This document shows, one piece after another, positions 1 to 7,545 of a DNA stretch of 19,285 nt (position 1 is the first letter of the stretch; the number at the start of each line of letters is the position of its first letter). Below the pieces are notes generated by a model. It saw only the letters and a list, made by a program, of their open reading frames with translations. It did not search any database and was not told the DNA's origin. The DNA is from VXPQ01 sp964608315 (GTDB lineage: Bacteria > Bacteroidota > Rhodothermia > Rhodothermales > VXPQ01): positions 1-19,285 of the forward strand of contig CAZSNF010000031.1 of the NCBI GenBank assembly GCA_964608315.1. The letters are read 5' to 3'. The position numbers and the translations under genes are program-made.

Positions 1-1
1 C

Positions 2-607
2 ATCACGGTCAGGGTGCTCAACAGGGTCCCTCCCACGCTGGCCCTGTCGTGCCCGAATAATCCGTATTCGGTCTACGAAGGAGAGGACGACATTACGCTG
101 GAATGCGAAGCGTCGGGCGCGCCGGAAGGTTCTTCGTATGCATACGCATGGGAGGCGCGCGGCGAGACGGCGGACACGGACCTCCTGAGCGCGACGAACG
201 TGGCTTCGCCGACGTTCTTTACGCCGGATGAGGTGGAGGAAGACCTGACCTACGAATACCGCCTTACGGTCTCGGCGGAGAACGCAGAAGGCGCCATGGC
301 GGACATCACGATCAGGGTGCTCAACAGGGTCCCTCCCACGCTGGCCCTGTCGTGCCCGGACAATCCGTATTCAGTCTACGAAGGAGAGGACGACATTACG
401 CTGGAATGCGAAGCGTCGGGCGCGCCGGAAGGTTCTTCGTATGCATACGCATGGGAGGCGCGCGGCGAGACGGCGGACACGGACCTCCTGAGCGCGACGA
501 ACGTGGCTTCGCCGACGTTCTTTACGCCGGATGAGGTGGAGGAAGACCTGACCTACGAATACCGCCTTACGGTCTCGGCGGAGAACGCAGAAGGCGCTAC
601 GGCGGAA
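2..607 (+). repeat. Two tandem 303-bp coding repeats
   Basis: Two units of 303 bp (101 codons) lie head to tail at about 2-304 and 305-607. From about base 80 to 295 the first unit is identical to the second. The differences I see are at the edges: an N to D change (AATAAT versus GACAAT), one silent TCG/TCA change, and divergence after GAAGGCGC, where the second unit leads into the next domain. Because the first unit begins at the window edge in mid-gene, more units may lie to the left. Such identity implies recent duplication or gene conversion. Confidence 0.9.
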
Positions 608-2008
608 ATCACGGTTACGGCGCGCAACCTGCCGGACCCGACGTCGCCTCAGATAACGATCAGCGCTTCGTCCTTGCGGTTCGGGGTGCAGTCGCCGGAC
701 ACGCAGGTGTCGCTGGACCCGCTCACGGACCGGATATCGACGAGCGTCTCGGGTCCGCACCATACCGGCCGCATGATGCTCGCGCCGGCGGACGACCTGG
801 CCTTCGACGAGAACGGCGAGGCGGTCTGGTCCATCGAGATGGTTGCGCCGGTCGCGCTTCGCCACGAGGCGGACGCATCGGCGTCGGTCACGCTTGCTCC
901 CCGTTGGTCGTACGCCGCGTCGTGCGATCAGATTTCTTCCGAGGCGATATACAGTTCGTTCTTCCAGGCGCGGCTTTCGGAGTCGGACTGCCGCCTGCTG
1001 CTCTTCGGGGGCGACCTGGACTTGACCGGGGCTTCTCCGGGGAATTATTCAGGCGCGCTGAACGTGATTCTTCGTTCGGAGGCGGGCGAGGAGACGCGCT
1101 CGGTGCAGGCGCAGGTTACGGTCGTTCCGGCGCAGCGGGCGATCACGATAGGTCCCGGCGGCGTGCGTTTCGATACGTCGCATGAGGTTCCGCCGGAGCT
1201 GACCTTCGAACAAAACCTGAGCATTTACCCGGACGTTGCGTTCCTGACGTCGGACGCTCCGCATGGCTCCTTCGAGTTATCCAATCCGTCGCTTGTGCCG
1301 CTGGAGGTATCCGTGTCGGCGCGTTTCGGGTATACGGAGGCGACGGAAGACGGTCGAGAGACGGTGGTAGAAGACAAGGACGCCTCGCCTCTCGGCGACT
1401 TGTCGGAGGCGCTGGAGATCTATCCTTCGACGCTGGTGCTTCTTGCGGGCGAGCAGGCCGTCGTTCGGTACGGTATCAGGGAAGAGGCGCTGGCGTCCAT
1501 GCGCAGCTCCATGAAACAGAAAGGCTACGCCGCCTTTTTCGACGTTGCGTCGTCTCCTCGCCAGTACGCGCGGGCGGACTTCCTTCCGGAGAGCGTGGCC
1601 TCGTCTGGCAGGACGGGCCGTGCGTCGATAAGCATTCCGGGGGCGTACGCTCCGGATGCGGACACGCCGCGTTTGCGGGCTGCGTTGCTGTCCTTGTCGG
1701 AGGGCGTTTCTCCGACAGCGACGTTCCTGGTGGAGACGGACGGCGCTCCTTTTGCGGGCGAAGCGGTGGCGTACGACGGAGAGGGCAGGGAGCTGGGCCG
1801 CAGTTCGACGCTGGTGTACACGCGCAGCCGCGTTCGAGTGTCTCTGGATCGCCTGCCGGAGGACGAGACGGTGTTCCTGCGCTTCGCTCCGCGGGGTTCG
1901 GGCCGCCTGTCGGCTCCGGTGTCCGTTCCGTGGAATGCACCGAGACGGAACCAGCGGGACATAGGCGCCGCCGCGCAGGATAGCGGGAAGGCGCCCCTAA
2001 ATAATTAA
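2..2008 (+). CDS. Secreted PKD/Ig-like repeat protein (5' end outside window)
   Basis: The reading frame is open from base 2, so the true start lies left of the window; about 668 residues are visible. The first ~200 residues are two near-identical 101-residue units, each with two cysteines (LSCP and LECEASG), a YAWEARG core and an ending LTVSAENAEG, which fits a PKD/Ig-like beta-sandwich. A region of about 170 residues follows that ends in SPGNYSGALNV, a style common in secreted adhesin-like domains. The last ~280 residues include SFELSNPSLVPLEVSVSARF and IYPSTLVLLAGEQAVVRYGI, which recall pilus-chaperone-like beta-sandwich domains, but only weakly. The protein ends in APLNN and has no T9SS sorting signal. 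It is probably a cell-surface or periplasmic protein involved in adhesion or appendage assembly; that role is inferred from domain style only. It is followed by a dispersed repeat element. Confidence 0.75.
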   Translation: MTVRVLNRVPPTLALSCPNNPYSVYEGEDDITLECEASGAPEGSSYAYAWEARGETADTDLLSATNVASPTFFTPDEVEEDLTYEYRLTVSAENAEGAMADITIRVLNRVPPTLALSCPDNPYSVYEGEDDITLECEASGAPEGSSYAYAWEARGETADTDLLSATNVASPTFFTPDEVEEDLTYEYRLTVSAENAEGATAEITVTARNLPDPTSPQITISASSLRFGVQSPDTQVSLDPLTDRISTSVSGPHHTGRMMLAPADDLAFDENGEAVWSIEMVAPVALRHEADASASVTLAPRWSYAASCDQISSEAIYSSFFQARLSESDCRLLLFGGDLDLTGASPGNYSGALNVILRSEAGEETRSVQAQVTVVPAQRAITIGPGGVRFDTSHEVPPELTFEQNLSIYPDVAFLTSDAPHGSFELSNPSLVPLEVSVSARFGYTEATEDGRETVVEDKDASPLGDLSEALEIYPSTLVLLAGEQAVVRYGIREEALASMRSSMKQKGYAAFFDVASSPRQYARADFLPESVASSGRTGRASISIPGAYAPDADTPRLRAALLSLSEGVSPTATFLVETDGAPFAGEAVAYDGEGRELGRSSTLVYTRSRVRVSLDRLPEDETVFLRFAPRGSGRLSAPVSVPWNAPRRNQRDIGAAAQDSGKAPLNN

Positions 2009-2037
2009 GGCGGCGGATTTTCTAGGTTAAAAAACTA

Positions 2038-2204
2038 AGGACATTCTGGTCGGGTCCGCAAACCTCAGGGCTGGGAAAGGCGTACCGGTGCAGGTTAGAA
2101 CGGGTCTGTGGTGCGCCTTTTCGCGAATACATAAGGGTGCGCAGACCATGGGCTGGCGGGATATTTCGGGGCCCGATGTTTCCTCAAAGGCGCACCACAG
2201 ACCC
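2038..2204 (+). repeat. Long dispersed repeat element, copy 1
   Basis: This non-coding element lies between the convergent secreted-protein gene and the PEGA gene and fills most of the 208-bp gap 2009-2216. It starts with AGGACATTCTGG, a variant of the short repeat found elsewhere in the window. It contains a perfect 19-bp inverted repeat (GGGTCTGTGGTGCGCCTTT at 2102-2120 against 2186-2204) around a 65-bp loop. The whole stretch matches the reverse complement of 12944-13112, including an unbroken match of more than 30 bases around 2113-2148. The right end is less clear than in copy 2: no matching outer end is seen before the PEGA stop at 2217. Whether it acts as DNA (mobile repeat) or RNA (structured transcript or terminator) cannot be told from here. 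Confidence 0.85.
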
Positions 2205-2216
2205 TCCCCGGTCGCC

Positions 2217-3056
2217 TCACCGCAACGCCAGCCGGATCGCAAAAATACCGATGCCTCCCTGCATGACGCCGAAAGCCGCCGCAGCGCGAAAATCATGCGC
2301 TTCGATGCGCGAAGTCAGGGCGGGATTGCGGGTCCGTTCGTACTCGTCCGCCAGGTCGTCGGCCTTGAACTTGTAGCGCACCGCCACGACGCCTGCCGCC
2401 AGCGCCGTGCCCAGCACGGCGTAATCGATCCAGGCCCGATGCGCGCGGAGCGGATTCGAATGCAGCGGCGACGCAGCAATATCGCGGGCGCTGAGCGGCT
2501 CCAGGCGTACGACATGACGATTCCACACCGCTTTTCCCGGCTGCACGGATTGAGGCGCATACCCGCTTCGCCGCACCAGAATACTTCCTTCCAGCGGCGT
2601 CTCCGACCGGTGCAAAAGGGGCGTCGAACCCGCAGCAAGGCGTTCGCCGAATCGTTCCACGAACACATCCGCTCCGAACGGCTCCGACTCAATCTGATAA
2701 TGATACGGAAAATGTACGATCAGGCGGACCGTATCGCCTGCAACCGCATTCAGCGGACGGGCTATCGGGGCGATGGACCAGGCGTCCGGGCTCGGCGACG
2801 TAAGGCGAATCGAGCGACTGCCTGCGGGCACGGCGAGGGGCATGCGCGATGCGCCGCCCACCAGCAGGCTGTCCGCAAAAACCAGCGCTTCGGGAAAATT
2901 GGTGTCGATATGCACATAGGCCGGACCGTCCGCCCGGCCCGCCTCCTGCGCTCGCGTCGGCGGAGACCATGCGCAAAGCAGCCATAGCCCTGAAACGCCG
3001 CAAAGCGCCCGCCGGACCAGCGCCGGCCTGCCCGATTTATTCGTCGTCCGCTTCAT
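2217..3056 (-). CDS. PEGA-domain envelope protein
   Basis: Predicted 279 residues. The start at 3056 is preferred over an in-frame ATG 11 codons earlier because it gives a normal signal peptide (MKRTTNKSGR, then a hydrophobic stretch to about residue 30 and a PPTRA-Q cleavage-like site) and follows a G-rich GGGGGGCG. Two PEGA-like beta domains are visible at about residues 46-93 (AYVHIDTNFPEALVFADSLLVG...VPAGSRSIRL, split here) and 121-167 (ESEPFGADVFVERFGERL...LVRRSGYA). Two hydrophobic stretches near 209-227 and 256-277 could anchor the C-terminus in a membrane. PEGA domains are usually extracytoplasmic and linked to surface-layer or envelope structure. The gene overlaps the 3' end of the upstream PQQ-propeller gene by 20 bp, so coupling is likely. 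The exact role is unknown. Confidence 0.75.
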   Translation of the reverse strand: MKRTTNKSGRPALVRRALCGVSGLWLLCAWSPPTRAQEAGRADGPAYVHIDTNFPEALVFADSLLVGGASRMPLAVPAGSRSIRLTSPSPDAWSIAPIARPLNAVAGDTVRLIVHFPYHYQIESEPFGADVFVERFGERLAAGSTPLLHRSETPLEGSILVRRSGYAPQSVQPGKAVWNRHVVRLEPLSARDIAASPLHSNPLRAHRAWIDYAVLGTALAAGVVAVRYKFKADDLADEYERTRNPALTSRIEAHDFRAAAAFGVMQGGIGIFAIRLALR

Positions 3057-4335
3057 CGCCCCCCGATTCCGGTTCGTAGGCATATACATGGCGAGGCTCC
3101 GCCAGCACGATCAGCAACGACTCCTTGAGCGCAAAAGCGGATTTCATGCGGCCTTCCAGTTCCGTCTCCCAGAGAAGGCGACCGTCGCGACGGTCGAAGC
3201 CTTTCAGCATGGCGCCCATCGTCCCCGCATAAACGGTTTCGGCGGTAATGACCGGCGGCGCCGAAACCGCGTCGGACGCCTCCGCCACCCAGTTGAGCGA
3301 TCCGTCCTCCATGTTCAGGGACCGGACCGTCCCGTCCGACGCGCCGAACGCCAGGTCGCGCTTCCCTGTCGCCGGCGCCGTAAGATACGTCTGCGGAACG
3401 GCAGTCGCTGCAAAAGCGCCCCCGGCGACGCCCGCCGCCTCGCTTTCTTTCGACAAATCGTACGCCCACTGCAAAACGCCGTTGCGCGCATCGAACGCCC
3501 GTACGCCGCCCCGCGTCGTGGCGACGAACACCCGGTCCTGCGTAGCGGCGAGGGAAACCTGCACGGGCGCGCCCGCCTCCGCCGACCACGCAAGCGATCC
3601 GTCCCGGGCATGCAGCGCCGCCACCCTGCCGCGGTCGTTCGCCGCCACAAGCAGGTCGCCGATCACCACGGGCGTCGAATAAATGCCTGCCAGATCGTCC
3701 AGTTGCACCGACCAGGCCTCTTCCCCGTCCTCCAGCCGCCAGGCCCGAACATACCCCTCCACATCTCCCGCCAGTACGAAGTCGCCCCATATCGCCAGCC
3801 CGGAACTGACCGGAATATCGCCAGCGCGCCACAACCGTTCGCCGCTTGCCAGGTCTATTGCGTGCACGGCCCGGCCTCCCCAGGCTACCGGCACCAGCAA
3901 GAGGCCGTCCACATAGGCCGGCGTCCCCTCGATCGAAACGCCGAACGCATCGCGCCCGCTCCCCTTGCCCGATTCCAGATTGATGACGTGCACCTCCCCC
4001 TTCCGGGTGGCCACGAGCGCCGCATCGCCCAGCGCCAGCGGAGAAACAGACCCGAACCCGGCTTGCGCGTTGAACTGCCAGCGCAGTTGCAACGGCGGCT
4101 GGACCGAATCCGCCACCGCATTGGACCGAAACGCATTCCCTCCTTCCATGGGCCAGACCGCCTCCATGGCGGCGCCTGGCGCTATGCGAAGCGTGGAGCA
4201 TGCAGGCAATGCGGACGCTACGCCAAACGCCACGCCGGCAATCGCCGCAAACAAGGCAAGGCGCCCGCCTCTCCTGTTGTTCGAAAAAATTCGCCGCGTC
4301 GGCGCATTCTCCTGCTTTGTCAACGATGCAATCAT
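3037..4335 (-). CDS. BamB-like PQQ beta-propeller lipoprotein
   Basis: 432 residues. The N-terminus is basic (TRRIFSNNRRGGR), followed by a hydrophobic stretch and a lipobox-like LPAC with Cys46, so an outer-membrane or periplasm-facing lipoprotein is likely; proline at -2 is unusual for a lipobox. The rest is a run of about eight PQQ-type blades, each with a pattern such as VHAIDLASGERLWRAG, VRAWRLEDGEEAWSV, VAALHARDGSLAWSA, VRAFDARNGVLQWAY and LKGFDRRDGRLLWETEL. This is the architecture of BamB, the propeller subunit of the outer-membrane barrel assembly machine, but PQQ propellers also occur in other envelope proteins, so a strict BamB role is not proven. It lies just downstream of a beta-barrel protein gene and overlaps the PEGA gene. 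Confidence 0.8.
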   Translation of the reverse strand: MIASLTKQENAPTRRIFSNNRRGGRLALFAAIAGVAFGVASALPACSTLRIAPGAAMEAVWPMEGGNAFRSNAVADSVQPPLQLRWQFNAQAGFGSVSPLALGDAALVATRKGEVHVINLESGKGSGRDAFGVSIEGTPAYVDGLLLVPVAWGGRAVHAIDLASGERLWRAGDIPVSSGLAIWGDFVLAGDVEGYVRAWRLEDGEEAWSVQLDDLAGIYSTPVVIGDLLVAANDRGRVAALHARDGSLAWSAEAGAPVQVSLAATQDRVFVATTRGGVRAFDARNGVLQWAYDLSKESEAAGVAGGAFAATAVPQTYLTAPATGKRDLAFGASDGTVRSLNMEDGSLNWVAEASDAVSAPPVITAETVYAGTMGAMLKGFDRRDGRLLWETELEGRMKSAFALKESLLIVLAEPRHVYAYEPESGGDEADDE

Positions 4336-4360
4336 GACGGCCTGTACGAGCGAACGCGAA

Positions 4361-4394
4361 GCGCTGATCGTTGCAGATTTAATCAGGGTATCCT
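4361..4394 (-). repeat. Short dispersed inverted repeat (site B)
   Basis: On the minus strand it reads AGGATACCCTGATTAAATC and continues through TGCAACGATCAGCG, matching the palindrome at 9362-9400. It begins inside the TAG stop codon of the 996-aa outer-membrane protein gene and lies in the gap before the BamB-like gene. The distal arm is degenerate after ATCAGCG. Confidence 0.75.
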
Positions 4395-7383
4395 AAAAAT
4401 CCCAACCGAAGAAGAATTGCTTGAAGAACCGTTCCTGTCGCCTGAATCCTTCCCGATACCGGTATCCCACATCGTAGCGCAGCACCAGCCCCCCGAAAAG
4501 ATTCAGGCGCAATCCCCCGCCGATCGCCCCCAGCGTTTCTCCCACGTTCAACTGCCTGCGAAGCCGGTCCGACAACCCCGACTCGGAATACGACCCGTTC
4601 CACGCGTGGGCGGCGTCCAGGAAAAAGGCGCCCCGCAGGTTTACGACCCCGAGCGGCGCCAGCACCGGCAAACTCAACCAGGGCGCCAGCAAAATCGGAA
4701 AACGCAGTTCGTGGGACGTAAACCACATTTTTTGCCCGCGTACGCTGAACAGCGGAAATCCGCGCAAGTCCCAACTGCCCCCCATGAAGAACAGCCTCGC
4801 TTCCCGCCCCTTGTTCATCCGGCCCATGGCGCGCGAGGCAAAGGTAATGTGGCGATGCAGCCGCCAGTAATGACGCAAATCCCCCGCAAACGTGAGATAA
4901 CTCACGTTGGAATACAGCACATCGGTGGTCCAGGCCGTCATAACGCTGCCCCGATATCCTTCTATGGGGCCGTTCATTCCCCATAACACGTTGTCGTGCA
5001 CGAGTGACAAGGAATTCGACGCAAGGAGCGCCTGCCGGTCTACGTCCGCCCAGGGAATATATTTGTCGTCCCAACTCAGCGATGCGCTCGCCTCGATGCG
5101 CCGGAACATGGAAAGGGGATAACTGACCGCCCCGAAACCGCCGTAAATCGTTTCCCAGAGCGTAGGAAACTCCCTCGCCGCATCCGGGTCGGTAATATCG
5201 TAGCGCAATCCGGCGAAACGATACGCGCCGTATGCGATATTCGTCCGCCGGTGCAGCTGCTGCCGGGTTACTGCAAGATTCAGGCTGCGCAGGAAGTCGC
5301 TGGATCCGCGCGCATTGTTATAGATGGTCAAAAACCACTTGTCGTCGCCCATCAGATCGGAAAAGGCCAGCGCGGCGCCTCCCTGCGTACCCCAGACGGG
5401 ATTCTGGCTTACCAGGGTTTGCGCCAGATCAAGCGTGAATCGCTTCTTGTACCGAACGGATTCCCCGATCTCTCCCGCGCCGATGCGGGCAAAGGCCCAC
5501 GGGGCTTCGCCCCGGGTCGGATCCACGACTTCCTCGCGCTCCGGGTGCGCCCATAGCGAATCTGCGGCGGGCAAACTGCGAATGGAAAAGCGCATGTGCT
5601 CGAATCCCGTAAAGAGCAGGGTTCCGTCCCGGGTCCATACCGGATCGAACGCAGAGGTCGTAAGGTTCGTGAGCTGGCGAAGGCGCCGCCCTGCGAACGC
5701 GCCCCCCGGCGCCTCGGCGAATTCGGTTGCAAGCAGGGCCGCCCCGGTCCCGGAAGAAGCCATTTCGGGAGAAGCGTCCGCCGGGGCTTCCGCAGTCCAT
5801 ATGTTTTGCGCGCCGTAGCGCCCGTCCTCGCTGCGCACCGCGCTCGTAAACACCAGGCGGCGACCGTCCGGACTCCAGCGGGGCGTATGGTCAATGCGGT
5901 CGCCGAACGTAACGTACGCAATGGCGCCCTCCTCCAGATCGTAGGAGAAAATATTGTAGGCGTCGTGTTTTCCCATGACCGTACGATCCGACGAGAAAGC
6001 GATCCGCCGCCCATCGGGACTCCAGGCAGGATCCAGGTCGTCGTAACTGTCCCGCGTCAACTGCCGCAAGCGGCCCGCGTTCAGGTCGTATACGAACAAA
6101 TCGCTGAAACCGTTTTCCGCAATGGACGAAAACACGAGACGCTTTCCGTCGGGGCTCCATGCCGGGGAATACAAGGCCACCAGCCCGTCGAAACCGTACG
6201 TAGCCAGCAGCGCGTCCGCAACAAGGTCGTAGACATGGATCACGTCCGTTTCGCCGCTTTTCGCGACGAACGCAAGTTTTCCGTCCTGCGAAACGCCCAT
6301 CCGGCTTTCGAACAAATGCAACGATTCGAAATTGCCCGTCCGCTCGCCCCGGATCAGTATTTCAGGGTCTCCAAGCGGACGAAACAGCGAATCGACTTCC
6401 ACCTCGTACACATTGGCGTAGCCCGTCCGGTTGCCCACGAAATACACCTTGCGCGACCCGTCCGCAAAACGATAAAACGCAGGTTTGGCGCTGAACCCTT
6501 CGGTAGCCACCCCGCCCGCCTCAATGGACGCCACTTCCAGATCGTCGATCTCCCGAAAATACCGCTCGCGGAGCCAGACCTGCCATTTTCGGTCTATTTC
6601 CTCGAAATCTTCCAGAAACGTAACTTCCAGCACATGGCGGAAATCGCGGTCCTTCCAGAAATTCTCCATCAGCCGCAGCAATTTCTCCTCGCCCCAGGTT
6701 TCCGCCATGAAGCGACAGAGCGCCTCCCCCTGCTTGTACATCAGATAGGTCCCGCTGATGCGGTAGATATTCGACAGGGGAACGAGGTAGTTGGAATAGA
6801 CGGCGTCCCGCATAATCATTTCATGGGACTCGTCGGGCGGGCCGGACCAGTATTCTGCAAGCCCCTCCGTAAACCAGAGCGGAAGAAAGCGCTCCGGGGG
6901 GATGCGGTGGTCCCGAATCACGCGAAGCACCTTGGCGTAGGTGAATACATGCACCAGTTCGTGCCGAATGACCCGCCGAAACTGATGCACGTTGCCGTTG
7001 GCGGGAACAACGACCCGACCCTTCAGAAATTCGAAAAACCCGCCCACCCCGGCGGGAATGAAACCCGGCGTAATGTTCGTTTGCCTGAAATGCAGGTTCG
7101 AGGAATAAAAAATGAGCGGCGGGCGGTGCGTAAGCGAGAAATTAAACCGGTTCTGCAATTCCTCATAAGCTTCCTCGGCGAATGCGGCGCCGTATTCGGC
7201 CAGTTCCCGCATTTCCGTATAGTAGTAAATGTCGAAATGCTTCGTTTTGAGGATATGCCAGTCGAAATGCTCGTATTGAATCTTGTTGCGCCCGAAATGG
7301 GACGCGTACTGCCCCGTCGCCGGCAAGGTTGCGGCGCACCAGCATACGGCAAGCGCTATATGTCGCAGTCGAAGGCGGGGCAT
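4393..7383 (-). CDS. Outer-membrane protein: MA-type metallopeptidase, TolB propeller, beta-barrel
   Basis: 996 residues. A signal peptide is visible (MPRLRLRHIALAVCWCAATL, cleavage near ATGQ). Residues ~45-270 resemble the peptidase MA / gluzincin fold: zinc site HELVH at 141-145 and downstream FTEGLAEYW with Glu173 as candidate third ligand. Residues ~290-610 contain WD40/TolB-like blades with the repeated motif PAWSPDGKRLVFSS, PAWSPDGRRIAFSSD and PRWSPDGRRLVFTS. The last ~350 residues look like an Omp85/D15-type surface-antigen barrel: alternating strands, MGGSWDLRGFPLFSVRGQ, VNLRGAFFLDAAHAW, and a terminal phenylalanine (FGWDF). Similar three-part proteins are known in Bacteroidota, with no settled function that I know of. 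A surface or periplasmic protease tied to an outer-membrane pore is the simplest reading. The TAG stop overlaps a short dispersed repeat. Confidence 0.85.
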   Translation of the reverse strand: MPRLRLRHIALAVCWCAATLPATGQYASHFGRNKIQYEHFDWHILKTKHFDIYYYTEMRELAEYGAAFAEEAYEELQNRFNFSLTHRPPLIFYSSNLHFRQTNITPGFIPAGVGGFFEFLKGRVVVPANGNVHQFRRVIRHELVHVFTYAKVLRVIRDHRIPPERFLPLWFTEGLAEYWSGPPDESHEMIMRDAVYSNYLVPLSNIYRISGTYLMYKQGEALCRFMAETWGEEKLLRLMENFWKDRDFRHVLEVTFLEDFEEIDRKWQVWLRERYFREIDDLEVASIEAGGVATEGFSAKPAFYRFADGSRKVYFVGNRTGYANVYEVEVDSLFRPLGDPEILIRGERTGNFESLHLFESRMGVSQDGKLAFVAKSGETDVIHVYDLVADALLATYGFDGLVALYSPAWSPDGKRLVFSSIAENGFSDLFVYDLNAGRLRQLTRDSYDDLDPAWSPDGRRIAFSSDRTVMGKHDAYNIFSYDLEEGAIAYVTFGDRIDHTPRWSPDGRRLVFTSAVRSEDGRYGAQNIWTAEAPADASPEMASSGTGAALLATEFAEAPGGAFAGRRLRQLTNLTTSAFDPVWTRDGTLLFTGFEHMRFSIRSLPAADSLWAHPEREEVVDPTRGEAPWAFARIGAGEIGESVRYKKRFTLDLAQTLVSQNPVWGTQGGAALAFSDLMGDDKWFLTIYNNARGSSDFLRSLNLAVTRQQLHRRTNIAYGAYRFAGLRYDITDPDAAREFPTLWETIYGGFGAVSYPLSMFRRIEASASLSWDDKYIPWADVDRQALLASNSLSLVHDNVLWGMNGPIEGYRGSVMTAWTTDVLYSNVSYLTFAGDLRHYWRLHRHITFASRAMGRMNKGREARLFFMGGSWDLRGFPLFSVRGQKMWFTSHELRFPILLAPWLSLPVLAPLGVVNLRGAFFLDAAHAWNGSYSESGLSDRLRRQLNVGETLGAIGGGLRLNLFGGLVLRYDVGYRYREGFRRQERFFKQFFFGWDF

Positions 7384-7423
7384 GAGGCGAAGCGACGGAA
7401 AGAAGAGAGAGGTCGGGATGCCG

Positions 7424-7461
7424 AGATACCCTGGTCAAGTCCGCAAAGCCAGAAATATCCT
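7424..7461 (-). repeat. Short dispersed inverted repeat (site H)
   Basis: On the minus strand it reads AGGATATTTCTGGCTTTGCG then GACTTGACCAGGGTATCT. It aligns along its whole length with the reverse complement of the palindrome at 9362-9400, including the central TTTGCGGAC. It lies in the 162-bp gap between enzyme I and the 996-aa outer-membrane protein gene, about 85 bp after the enzyme I stop. The rest of that gap shows nothing I can assign. Confidence 0.7.
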
Positions 7462-7545
7462 TTACAGGCGTACGGAAAAAATTGCAAAAGCGTTCCCGAC
7501 ACGGCGGAAAACGCGAAAGCGCCGCGCTGAGCGAAGCGGTTTCGA

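Noticed and set aside
2..607. CRISPR array or rRNA-like repeat
   Set aside because: The repeats are 303-bp coding units without spacers and lie within one open frame.
2088..2987. Plus-strand open frame of 299 codons
   Set aside because: It starts in the long repeat and then runs antisense to the PEGA gene with arginine-rich, structure-less sequence; a high-GC shadow.
5596..7530. Plus-strand open frame of 644 codons opposite the 996-aa outer-membrane gene
   Set aside because: The minus-strand gene has clear domains and motifs; this frame shows none and is a mirror of the biased codon use.
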